Source of the DNA: Devosia nitrariae
GTDB taxonomy: Bacteria > Pseudomonadota > Alphaproteobacteria > Rhizobiales > Devosiaceae
DNA length: 64,000 bases
Direction: 5' to 3'
Assembly: GCF_030160115.1 (NCBI RefSeq)
Contig: NZ_BSNS01000001.1
Span: 51,315-115,314, forward strand
Of the stretch, positions 25,489 through 32,770 are shown piece by piece. Numbering within the stretch: the first letter of the stretch is position 1; every line of letters begins with the position of its first letter. The position numbers and the translations under genes were made by a program. The notes under the pieces are model-generated. The model was given only the letters and a program-made list of their open reading frames with translations. It was not told where the DNA came from and did not search any database.

Positions 25489-26607
25489 CTACAGGGAGGT
25501 GACTGACCTGAACCAGTTCGCCGATCCCGATGCGCCGCCCGTCGCGCTTGCGAGCATGTCCATGAGCTTGTTGGTCTGTTCGTAACTGGCCACGGCCGTC
25601 TGGTAGAAGGCCTCGCTCCAGCCGGAGGCCTGCCGCTCCTCAGGGGTCATGGCGGCATAGAGACTGATGATGTTGTGGCTGAAGGCGGTGGGCGTGCCAG
25701 CTCTGGCGGCATTCTGGAAGGCCGCGTTGAGCGCGGCGCCGCTGCGGGCACGCAGGCCTCCTTCAGCCGCCCGGACCTCCTCGCTCGAGAACTTGCCGCC
25801 TTCGTTAAGGGTGATTGCCGAGAGCATGCGGCTGTCGAAGGCGCTAAGATCGATATAGGCGCCGATGGTGGTGTTCTTGTTGAAAGTGGGGGCGCGGCCA
25901 CCGGCGATGGCCTCGCCATAGAGTTCGTCCAAGGCATTGCGCGCGTCGTCCGCGACGTCGCCGAAATCGCGCGGCGGCACGGTCTCTTCTGCCTCGCGCA
26001 GCGCAAGATAAAGCGCGACCGGGTCGTCCTCGATCGCGGGGAGTGTCTTTGGATCGGCCGAGAGCTGCTTGATGGCTTGGGTAAGTGCGGCCCGGGCGGA
26101 TTTCCAATCGTCCTCGCTCTTTTCTTCGGGTCCGAGCCCGTCGAGATAGGCCGCCGCCGCCTTATAGAGGCCGAGCCAGGAGCCGGTGACTTCGGCGACC
26201 GCCGCAGGCCCCGCCATGGCGGCCTCGAAGCGGCGCTGCATCTCGAGGCTGGCGGCTTCCTGCTCGTCGGGCGTGAAGAGGTCCTCGCTATTGCTGGAAA
26301 TGGCATAGAGTTCGCGATGATCGAGGCTGGCCAAATCGAGGGCGAGCTTGCCGTCTTCAAGCGGAGATTGCCGTTTGGCCTCGCTCAGGAGGCCGCGCAA
26401 TTTGGCGCGGGCCTCCGCGACGACGGTGGTGAAGTCCTTTTCCTCGAGCGCCGCCTGTGCGGCCTGTGAGAGGGTCACGGTCGTGGCGAGATCGCTCTTT
26501 CCGGCGTCCGAGGAGAGCGAACTGCTCGCAAGCGGGCTGGTATTGGCCGAATTCTGGGCGGCGGTATAGTAGTTCGCGGCCTTATAGGCGGTGTTTACGA
26601 CGGACAT
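25489..26607 (-). CDS. Unknown protein with two internal repeats of about 130 residues
   Basis: 372 residues, no signal peptide. Starts MSVVNTAYKAANYYTAAQNS with a low-complexity Ser/Ala stretch. Residues about 58-180 and 213-345 are tandem copies of one domain: DFTTVVAEARAKLRGLL / DFGDVADDARNALDELY; LDLASLDHRELYAISSN / IDLSAFDSRMLSAITLN; LFTPDEQEAAS / KFSSEEVRAAE; LGPEEKSEDDW / MTPEERQASGW. The fold is predicted mainly helical. I do not recognise the family. Its promoter side contains a candidate ncRNA ending in a terminator. Confidence 0.8.
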   Translation of the reverse strand: MSVVNTAYKAANYYTAAQNSANTSPLASSSLSSDAGKSDLATTVTLSQAAQAALEEKDFTTVVAEARAKLRGLLSEAKRQSPLEDGKLALDLASLDHRELYAISSNSEDLFTPDEQEAASLEMQRRFEAAMAGPAAVAEVTGSWLGLYKAAAAYLDGLGPEEKSEDDWKSARAALTQAIKQLSADPKTLPAIEDDPVALYLALREAEETVPPRDFGDVADDARNALDELYGEAIAGGRAPTFNKNTTIGAYIDLSAFDSRMLSAITLNEGGKFSSEEVRAAEGGLRARSGAALNAAFQNAARAGTPTAFSHNIISLYAAMTPEERQASGWSEAFYQTAVASYEQTNKLMDMLASATGGASGSANWFRSVTSL

Positions 26608-26740
26608 GAGCGTGGTCTCCGGCGGCGGCTATCCGTTGCGATGCAAGGAGCGTGCCGTAGCGAGAGGCCGAAAATCGGGGAGCATGGCACCAGCATGGGG
26701 GCAATATTTGCCTGGTGCCGGGCAAGTTCCGCCGGTAAGC

Positions 26741-26839
26741 AAAAAGGCCCTGCCCGAGGGGATGGGCAGGGCCTTACGGTCCAACCGCCGCAGCGGCTGA
26801 CCAGTCGGGGCAGGCGGTAACCCGCGCTGCGATCTGATG
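26741..26839 (-). ncRNA. Candidate small RNA with strong terminator
   Basis: A 12-bp stem AAGGCCCTGCCC/GGGCAGGGCCTT (26744-26755 with 26764-26775) is followed on the minus strand by a T-run, yet no minus-strand gene ends there. About 95 nt upstream is TTGTGT-17 nt-GATACT (26874-26869 and 26851-26846). The RNA between would contain an ACCGCC/GGCGGT stem. It lies upstream of the gene starting at 26607, so a leader attenuator is an alternative. No match to a named RNA family was recognised. Confidence 0.45.
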
Positions 26840-26916
26840 AATTGCAGTATCTTTTATCCCGGCTCTGCACACAAACGCGAAGCGGGAAACGCTGCCATGC
26901 ACAAACGGGGGAGGCG

Positions 26917-27471
26917 ATGGAATATGCAATAACGCTGCGGCTTGATACCGCCGCGGACGCCGACGTCAGGGGCATTTGGCAGGCGGTGGCGGACGCCGGC
27001 ATCGGCGACTACATGCTGCGTCTCAATTATCCGCCACATCTGACGCTGGCCATCGTCGACGAAAAAACGCCGACGGCCGTCGTCGAAGCGGCGTTCGATG
27101 TGCTGGATAAAGGATCGCCGGTCGCATTGCAGCTCGGTGAGGTTCGGCGATTCGAGGGAACGTCGGTGGTGTGGTTAGCCGCTGATAGGGGTGCACATCT
27201 GGCGAGCTTGCACCGGATGCTTATGGCCAGCCTACCGGAAGAATGCGTCCATCCGCACTATCGAGCTGATGTCTGGGTGCCGCACGTAACGCTTTATCAG
27301 CACGGAGACATGCCCGAGCAGGCTGAAGCGATCGCCAAAACACTTTGGTCGCCGCCGCGTCCGGTGTCGGGCAGTCGACTCGAGCTTGTGCAGTTCCCGC
27401 CCGTTGCCGTGCTGCGCAGTATGGCGCTCGGCACAAAAAAAGAGGCTCCAGCCGAAACTGGAGCCTTATGA
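26917..27471 (+). CDS. 2H phosphoesterase / 2'-5' RNA ligase-like protein
   Basis: 184 residues from the ATG at 26917 (GGGGGAGGCG upstream). Two HxT motifs, HLT in NYPPHLTLAIV and HVT in VWVPHVTLYQ, are the catalytic pair of the 2H superfamily (LigT, CPDase). Members open or make 2',3'-cyclic or 2',5' phosphodiester bonds in RNA or nucleotides. The last nine codons coincide with the antisense terminator of the sRNA gene that ends at 27434, so the two are transcribed towards each other. Confidence 0.85.
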   Translation: MEYAITLRLDTAADADVRGIWQAVADAGIGDYMLRLNYPPHLTLAIVDEKTPTAVVEAAFDVLDKGSPVALQLGEVRRFEGTSVVWLAADRGAHLASLHRMLMASLPEECVHPHYRADVWVPHVTLYQHGDMPEQAEAIAKTLWSPPRPVSGSRLELVQFPPVAVLRSMALGTKKEAPAETGAL

Positions 27472-27631
27472 CTGGGCCGAAGCCAAATCGAAAGTATGGC
27501 AGAGAGGCGAGGGAGGAGGATACGCCGTCTGCCGGTTGGGCTCTGCACCGAGGGAGGAGGAAACGGTGAGAACCCGGTGTCGGCGCAGCGCGAGTCCGTG
27601 GGAGGAGGATACGGAGGGCGCCGCAGCGACA
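27434..27631 (-). ncRNA. Anti-SD small RNA 3 (CCUCCUCCC-loop type)
   Basis: About 198 nt. Three hairpins on the minus strand each present CCUCCUCCC in the loop: stems UCCG/CGGA (27615-27595), ACCG/CGGU (27667-27547 range: 27567-27547) and GGCG/CGCC (27526-27506). The 3' end is a textbook terminator, GGCTCCAG-TTTCGG-CTGGAGCC then TCTTTTTTT (27465-27434). The segment CTTTCGATTTGGCTTCGGCC before it is shared with the sRNA at 27891. The promoter is at 27638-27694. The loop motif is the perfect complement of an SD sequence, as in alpha-r14/NfeR1 and CcsR/cuckoo RNAs. Confidence 0.8.
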
Positions 27632-27637
27632 ATGGGA

Positions 27638-27694
27638 GATATAGATTTTGACCGACTGGTCAGCAATACAAGTTTATACATGTCAGCCATGCGC
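27638..27694 (-). promoter_or_regulatory. Promoter and activator-like box of sRNA 3
   Basis: Minus strand: box GCGCATGG-CTGACATGT (27694-27678), 11 nt, -35 TTGCTG (27666-27661), 17 nt, -10 TATATC (27643-27638). The same box at the same distance precedes the other two sRNAs. Confidence 0.75.
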
Positions 27695-27890
27695 TTCTTG
27701 CAGCGACATTCTGTCCGGGTGCACAACAGCTGCGCGCCCGCTGTGTCAGACCGTCAGTGGGGCGGTTCTGCAATTCTGAACCAGAACGGGCTCCTGGATT
27801 GTCGCACGTTCGAACAGCAAAAGTGATGTCCATCCGAGAATAAGTCTGGGACAGGCTCTTGGCTGAAAGCGCTCCGGGTAACGCGCGACA

Positions 27891-28078
27891 AGAAAAAAGG
27901 CTCCACTCTGCGAGTGGAGCCTGGTGACCGGCCGAAGCCAAATCGAAAGTGGTGGCAGAGGCGAGGGAGGAGGTCGCGCCATCTGCCGGGGTCCTTGCCG
28001 AGGGAGGAGGATCGGCCTGAACCCGTGCCGCGAAACCAGCGATCCGAGGGAGGAGGAATCGGATGGCGTCTCAGCGAC
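27891..28078 (-). ncRNA. Anti-SD small RNA 2 (CCUCCUCCC-loop type)
   Basis: About 188 nt. Three CCUCCUCCC-loop hairpins: AUCCGA/UCGGAU (28064-28042), GCCGA/UCGGC (28016-27997) and GGCG/CGCC (27980-27960). The terminator is AGGCTCCACTC-GCA-GAGTGGAGCCT followed by TTTTTCTT (27922-27891). The 5' end (TGTCGCTG) and the stretch CTTTCGATTTGGCTTCGGCC near the 3' end are shared with sRNA 3, indicating duplication. The promoter is at 28085-28141. Expected to pair with ribosome-binding sites of mRNAs. Confidence 0.82.
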
Positions 28079-28084
28079 AAGACC

Positions 28085-28141
28085 AATATGGGACCACTAC
28101 CCCCGATCTGCAAGAGAGGGGGTCACATGTCAGCCATGCGC
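28085..28141 (-). promoter_or_regulatory. Promoter and activator-like box of sRNA 2
   Basis: Minus strand: box GCGCATGG-CTGACATGT (28141-28125), 11 nt, -35 TTGCAG (28113-28108), 17 nt, -10 CATATT (28090-28085). An alternative reading CTTGCA-16 nt-CCCATAT resembles an RpoH promoter. Confidence 0.75.
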
Positions 28142-28163
28142 TTGCCGCAGATTCGCTATGCTG

Positions 28164-28279
28164 GAAAAATAAAGGCCTCGCCTGAGGGGAGGCGAGGCCT
28201 AAAGGTTGTGGAGCTTGCGCCCCACAAGGAGGGAACGCAGCAAACGCCAGGGAGGGAGGAGGAAAGCGCTCGCTGTGTG
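28164..28279 (-). ncRNA. Anti-SD small RNA 1, shorter member of the array
   Basis: About 116 nt. One loop carries CCUCCUCCCUCCC flanked by CGC/GCG (28268-28245). A second hairpin UGCG/CGCA (28239-28216) has CCCUCCUU in its loop. The terminator is GGCCTCGCCT-CCCCTC-AGGCGAGGCC followed by TTTATTTTT (28199-28164). It shares promoter layout but little body sequence with the other two, so it is the most diverged copy. Confidence 0.72.
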
Positions 28280-28285
28280 AGGGGG

Positions 28286-28342
28286 TATGTATTCACGACT
28301 CGCCAAGTCGGCAATCCCGTCACTGACATGTCAGGTATGCGC
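28286..28342 (-). promoter_or_regulatory. Promoter and activator-like box of sRNA 1
   Basis: Minus strand: box GCGCATAC-CTGACATGT (28342-28326), 11 nt, -35 TTGCCG (28314-28309), 17 nt, -10 TACATA (28291-28286). In this copy the box extends to the perfect palindrome CTGACATGTCAG. Confidence 0.72.
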
Positions 28343-28563
28343 CGATTGCATGGCTATTGGATAACCAATTGATTTTATTAGGTCTTCCGCAGTGCAGTCA
28401 GAATTCTGCGGTACGATTGACGCCCATGACGGCAGTTTTCGGGACAGGGGCGTCCGGCGTCCGGCGTCCTCGCGCAGCGGCAGGGTTACATCGCGGTTTT
28501 CGGTTACCTATAGTGTCTGAGTAGCCATGCGCGGACCGGAATTGCAGCCATGGAGCTTGACCC

Positions 28564-29433
28564 GTGGACCATTCCTTCACGACCATTGTCGTCACCGGTT
28601 CGACGGACGGCTTGGGCCGGGCCGTTGCGTTGGAACTGGCCGCCCCTGGTAGGCGGCTGATTCTGCATGGGCGCGATCTCGAACGGGGCGAAGAGGTGCG
28701 CCGCGGAGCGGTGGAAAAGGGGGCACAAGCGCAGTTCCACCGCGCCGACTTCGCATCGTTGGCCGAGGTAAGGGCTTTGGCCGAGACCATCGGCCGCGAG
28801 GTGGACAGGGTGGATCTGCTCATCAACAATGCCGGCATCGGCTTCGGACCGCCGCTGCAGCGCCGGCAGACGAGCGTGGACGGGCTGGAATTGCGGCTGG
28901 CGGTCAACTATTTGGCGCCTTACCTCCTCACTGAACTGCTGAGGCCACTCATCCTCGCCCGCCCGCCATCGCGGGTCATAAACGTCGCCTCAGCCGGCCA
29001 GCATCCCATCGATTTTTCCAACCTGATGCTGACTGAAGGGTACAGCGGCTCGCGGGCTTATCGGCAGGCCAAGCTTGCCATGATCATGTGGACCATGGAG
29101 CTGGCCGCCGAACTCGGACCGCAGGGCGTGACGGTCGTGTCGCTGCATCCGGCCCCATTCATGAACACCACCATGGTGCGTCAGGCATGGGGCGTACCGA
29201 TGAGCAGTGTCGCCCAGGGCGTGGCGGCCGTGATGAATCTCGTCGAGATGGACATTCCGCCCGAGCTCAACGGCGCCTATTTCAACGGGCTCAGCCGGGC
29301 GAGCCCGCATGCGCAGGCGCAGGACGTAGAGGTACGCCGGCAATTGGTGGAGATGACGCGCAAACTCGTCGGGCTCGACGCAGAGGTAGGAGCAGTCACT
29401 CGAACGTGGACACCAGGGTCTTCCTCAGCGTGA
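28564..29433 (+). CDS. SDR oxidoreductase (retinol-dehydrogenase-like)
   Basis: 289 residues from a GTG start (GGAG upstream). TGSTDGLGRAVA, INNAGIGFG, VINVASAGQHP and the catalytic YRQAK (YxxxK) are in order. Overall layout is that of the WW-domain/retinol dehydrogenase-like SDRs. The 178 nt between the sRNA array and this gene show no other feature. It overlaps the convergent gene at 29396 by 38 nt. Confidence 0.88.
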   Translation: MDHSFTTIVVTGSTDGLGRAVALELAAPGRRLILHGRDLERGEEVRRGAVEKGAQAQFHRADFASLAEVRALAETIGREVDRVDLLINNAGIGFGPPLQRRQTSVDGLELRLAVNYLAPYLLTELLRPLILARPPSRVINVASAGQHPIDFSNLMLTEGYSGSRAYRQAKLAMIMWTMELAAELGPQGVTVVSLHPAPFMNTTMVRQAWGVPMSSVAQGVAAVMNLVEMDIPPELNGAYFNGLSRASPHAQAQDVEVRRQLVEMTRKLVGLDAEVGAVTRTWTPGSSSA

Positions 29434-29905
29434 AGCCTGGCTCGTAGCCGATATCGCCGCCGGTATCATAGGCAATGTCATCGATGCGCCAGAGGGTCTC
29501 GCCATAGCGGCCCTCGACCGTCACCAGGAACAGGGTGTCCTCGTAGTCGCCCACCGGCTCGTCCGGAAATGTGTGCCGCACCGTCACTTCCGCGGTGTCG
29601 GCCGACTGGCTCGCGACGGCTGGTGTGCACTGCGGGCTATAGTCGGAAGCTCCCGACCAGGGCACGCCATCGCCCAGTGGTGGCTTCTCGTCCGGCTGCG
29701 CGGTCTGGAGGGCGTCGTTGCGCTCGAGGGCAGCATCGATCGCTGCATTGAGCCCCGTGGTCATCGCCGAGCGCACGGCTTCCATGTCACCGCCGACCAG
29801 ACCGATACAGAACATCTCGCCGATCATGGCGGGGCCGGAGGGTGGGGATTGTGCAAACGCCGGGGCGGATGCGAGGAGGGTGATCAGGACGGAAGACAGC
29901 CGCAT
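29396..29905 (-). CDS. Secreted protein of unknown function (NTF2-like)
   Basis: 169 residues from the ATG at 29905 (AGGAG 10 nt before). Signal peptide MRLSSVLITLLASAPAFAQ. The mature part contains YSPQCTPAVASQSADTAEVT and LFLVTVEGRYGETLWRIDDI, resembling DUF3828/NTF2-like periplasmic proteins. One Cys pair is possible (MFCIG and PQCTP). It lies 18 nt after the LysR gene on the same strand, so it may be co-transcribed. Confidence 0.68.
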   Translation of the reverse strand: MRLSSVLITLLASAPAFAQSPPSGPAMIGEMFCIGLVGGDMEAVRSAMTTGLNAAIDAALERNDALQTAQPDEKPPLGDGVPWSGASDYSPQCTPAVASQSADTAEVTVRHTFPDEPVGDYEDTLFLVTVEGRYGETLWRIDDIAYDTGGDIGYEPGFTLRKTLVSTFE

Positions 29906-29922
29906 TTTGACGGACTCCTGCG

Positions 29923-30816
29923 TCAGAAGCTCCATTCGCGTGCCTTGCCGACTAGGAAGTCCCGGAAGACGCCCACGCGCTTCGAGCTTTTCAGGGCCGG
30001 CGGGTAGACGAAATAGGCCTCGTATTCGGGGATTTCGATCTCGGACAGAACCCGCACCAGCCCGTCCTCCTTCTCGGTCACATAGTCCGGGAGCATGGCG
30101 ATGCCGATGCCGGCGCGGGCGGCCTGCATCATGCCGTAGATCGCGTTGACCCTGAGAGCGGCGCGGCGCGGACTGTTGTCGGGACGACCTAGGCGCTCAA
30201 GGAAGTTGATATCACCCAGATACGAGGGCACGGGCTCGCCGAACGAGATGATGCGGTGGTTGTCGAGGTCCTCGATGGATTTGGGCGTGCCGATTTCGTC
30301 GATATAGCTTTGCGAGACGTAGAAGTGATTGTGCACCGTGAAGAGCTTGCGCTGGATCATCTCGGACTGATTGGGCCGGTGCAGCCGGATCGCCACGTCC
30401 GCCTCGCGCATGGCAAGGTCGAGTTCGGCGTCGTTGAGGCGGATCTCGAGCTGGATCTGCGGATAGAGCCGCAGGAACTCGTCTATACGCGAGGAGAGCC
30501 AGGTTGAGCCGATACCGACGGTGGTGGTCACGATGAGTGGGCCCGTCGGCGCGTCCTGGCTTTCGGACATCTGCGTTTCGACCTGTTGGAGCTCCCAGTG
30601 CATGCGATGGGCCGTACGGAAGAGCTGCTCGCCGACTTCCGTCAAAACCAGGCCCCGTGCGTGGCGGATGAAGAGCTTCAAGCCGAGATCATCCTCGAGC
30701 GCCGATATCTGGCGGGAGACTGCCGACTGGCTCATGCCCAGCTTCTCGGCGGCATGGGTGAAGCTGCCCGACTCGGCCGCGGTGTGAAAAATGCGGAGCT
30801 TGTCCCAATCGAGCAT
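29923..30816 (-). CDS. LysR-family regulator linked to trxB
   Basis: 297 residues. HTH: FHTAAESGSFTHAAEKLGMS then QSAVSRQISALEDDLGLKLF, followed by a full substrate-binding domain. A LysR gene immediately downstream of trxB in this orientation is a conserved pairing in many Hyphomicrobiales, and this one matches that type closely. The gene target is not known from the sequence. Confidence 0.92.
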   Translation of the reverse strand: MLDWDKLRIFHTAAESGSFTHAAEKLGMSQSAVSRQISALEDDLGLKLFIRHARGLVLTEVGEQLFRTAHRMHWELQQVETQMSESQDAPTGPLIVTTTVGIGSTWLSSRIDEFLRLYPQIQLEIRLNDAELDLAMREADVAIRLHRPNQSEMIQRKLFTVHNHFYVSQSYIDEIGTPKSIEDLDNHRIISFGEPVPSYLGDINFLERLGRPDNSPRRAALRVNAIYGMMQAARAGIGIAMLPDYVTEKEDGLVRVLSEIEIPEYEAYFVYPPALKSSKRVGVFRDFLVGKAREWSF

Positions 30817-30883
30817 GTTACGACGCTTCCCCCTCTTTGACGTGGTGCCGCCCCCGATCCGAGGACGGCCTACGCCTGTTCTT

Positions 30884-31834
30884 TTATTCCGCCGCTTCGG
30901 CGAGATCGTGTTCGGCGAGGAACCGTTCGGCGTCCAGCGCAGCCATGCAGCCCAGGCCGGCAGCGGTAACTGCCTGGCGATAGACGTCGTCGGTGACGTC
31001 GCCCGCCGCGAAGACGCCGGGAATATTGGTCTGGCTGGTACCGGGCTTGACCAGGAGGTACCCGCCCGGCTTCATGTCGAGCTTGCCGGCGAAGATCTCG
31101 GTCGAGGGGGCGTGGCCAATGGCAACGAATACTCCGTCGACAGGCATTTCGTATTTCTCACCGGTCAGCCGGTTGCGCAGCACCGCGGCCTCGACCGACC
31201 GGGGCATGTCCGTGCCCTTGATGTCGACGATCTCGGTATCCCAGACAACTTCGATCTTTGGGTTCTTGAAGAGCCGCTCCTGCAAAATCCGCTCCGCCCG
31301 GAACTCGTCGCGCCGGTGCACCACGGTGACCTTCTGGGCGAAATTGGTCAGGAACAAGGCCTCCTCGACGGCAGTGTTACCGCCGCCGATAACGATGACA
31401 TTCTTGCCACGGTAGAAGAAGCCGTCGCAGGTTGCACAGGCAGAAACGCCGAAGCCCTGGAAATGCTGCTCGGACGGCAGGCCCAGCCATTTGGCCTGGG
31501 CGCCGGTGGCGATGATGAGGCTGTCGCACGTATAGACCGTGCCGCTGTCGCTCGTGAGCGTGAAAGGGCGCCGATCGAGATCGACCGAAACGATGATGTC
31601 GTTGACGATCTTCGTGCCGACGTGCTCGGCCTGCGCCTTCATCTGGTCCATGAGCCATGGGCCCTGGATGACATCGGCGAAGCCGGGATAGTTCTCGACG
31701 TCGGTGGTGATGGTCAGCTGCCCGCCAGGCTGCATCCCCTGGATCATCACCGGTTCGAGCATTGCGCGCGCTGCATAGATGGCGGCCGTGTAGCCGGCCG
31801 GCCCAGAGCCGATGATGATGACCTTTGCGTGCAT
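30884..31834 (-). CDS. trxB: Thioredoxin reductase
   Basis: 316 residues, the normal length. FAD-binding GSGPAGYTAAIYAARA (9-24), the redox-active C133-A-T-C136 in SACATCDGFFYRG, NADPH-binding GGGNTAVEEALFLT and the C-terminal FAAGDVTDDVYRQAVTAAGL. It reduces thioredoxin with NADPH in the cytosol. Followed by the LysR gene on the same strand. The 179 nt upstream to greA hold a short CTGCCC/GGGCAG hairpin without a T-run and no gene. Confidence 0.97.
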   Translation of the reverse strand: MHAKVIIIGSGPAGYTAAIYAARAMLEPVMIQGMQPGGQLTITTDVENYPGFADVIQGPWLMDQMKAQAEHVGTKIVNDIIVSVDLDRRPFTLTSDSGTVYTCDSLIIATGAQAKWLGLPSEQHFQGFGVSACATCDGFFYRGKNVIVIGGGNTAVEEALFLTNFAQKVTVVHRRDEFRAERILQERLFKNPKIEVVWDTEIVDIKGTDMPRSVEAAVLRNRLTGEKYEMPVDGVFVAIGHAPSTEIFAGKLDMKPGGYLLVKPGTSQTNIPGVFAAGDVTDDVYRQAVTAAGLGCMAALDAERFLAEHDLAEAAE

Positions 31835-32013
31835 GGCGACGCCTTTTCGTGAATTGCGAGATCAAGCCCCGCAACTAGATAATGGGCATCACCAGGGTCT
31901 TTCAAGACAAAGTCTTGTGGCGGACGAGCGCGAGGGCCGCAGACTCACTGAAAAGTCACACCGTCAGCACCACCTGCCCAAAGGTTGGGCAGGATGTGCC
32001 GACGGAGGCGGCG

Positions 32014-32487
32014 TCAGACGTACTGGACGCGCAGAATCTCATAGCTGCGGGCACCGCCCGGAGCGGCGACTTCGAACGATTCGCCTTCGCCCTTGCCGAT
32101 CATCGCCCGCGCGATGGGCGAGGAGATCGAGATGCGGCCGGACGAGGCGTCAGCCTCGGGGTCGCCGACGACCTGGTAGGTCTTTTCCTCTTCGGTATCC
32201 TCGTCGACGAAGGTCACGGTCGCGCCGAACTTGACCGACGAGCCGTTGAGCCTGGTCACGTCGATGATCTCGGCGAGCGCCAGAATGGTCTCGAGTTCCT
32301 GGATGCGGCCCTCATTGAGGCTCTGCGCCTCCTTGGCGGCCGAGTATTCGGCGTTCTCGGACAGGTCGCCATGGGCGCGCGCTTCCTGGATCGCCTCGAT
32401 GATGCGCTTGCGCTCCTCGGACGTGCGGCGCTGATACTCGGCCGTGAGAGCCGTGTGACCGGCGGCGGTCATGGGGATCTTTTCCAT
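32014..32487 (-). CDS. greA: Transcription elongation factor GreA
   Basis: 157 residues, the family length. N-terminal coiled coil [20 protein letters not shown] to the acidic tip [20 protein letters not shown] (the D and E that enter the RNA polymerase secondary channel), and the C-terminal FKBP-like domain ([34 protein letters not shown]). It rescues backtracked polymerase by stimulating transcript cleavage. ATG codons at 32490 and 32487 both follow GGAGG; I prefer the second by homology. Confidence 0.96.
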   Translation of the reverse strand: MEKIPMTAAGHTALTAEYQRRTSEERKRIIEAIQEARAHGDLSENAEYSAAKEAQSLNEGRIQELETILALAEIIDVTRLNGSSVKFGATVTFVDEDTEEEKTYQVVGDPEADASSGRISISSPIARAMIGKGEGESFEVAAPGGARSYEILRVQYV

Positions 32488-32770
32488 CATCTGCCTCCAT
32501 AGGCTCGCAGCCGGTGCGGTCTCATCGCCGCCTGCCGGCCCCGACGTTTCGTGGCGGCGCCCGTGACCGCACCCAGTCGGTCGCGGATGGACGCCATACA
32601 TGCAAAAGCCCCCTGCCTTGGATGCTCGACATCCGAGTCAGGATAACTTTTTCGGGAAATCGGTCCCAAGTTGCCCTTCCCGCGCGTTGCGGTCAAGCCG
32701 GGACACGCCGATGACATAGTGTCATCCCAGGCCAATGCAAGTGATCCACAAGGTACAAGGGAGCCGTGGA

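Noticed and set aside
26741..26839. 4.5S (SRP) RNA
   Set aside because: The conserved GGAAGGAAGCAGCC tetraloop region is absent; only the size is similar.
27434..28300. CRISPR-like array
   Set aside because: Repeats are short (about 20 nt), irregularly spaced and differ in the stems; no cas genes in the window.
27434..28342. Reading the repeated GGA-rich loops as a CsrA/RsmA-sequestering RNA of the plus strand
   Set aside because: CsrB-like RNAs also show GGA in loops, but the terminators and the promoter boxes all point to the minus strand, where the loops read CCUCCUCCC.
27386..28372. Short ORFs on both strands through the sRNA array, and the reading of GGGAGGAGG on the plus strand as a series of ribosome-binding sites
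   Set aside because: No ORF has plausible protein composition or a proper start after the purine-rich motifs. On the minus strand the same motifs sit in hairpin loops between matching promoters and terminators, which explains them better.
31960..32010. Hairpin CTGCCC/GGGCAG after greA as a terminator
   Set aside because: No T-run on either strand; left unassigned.
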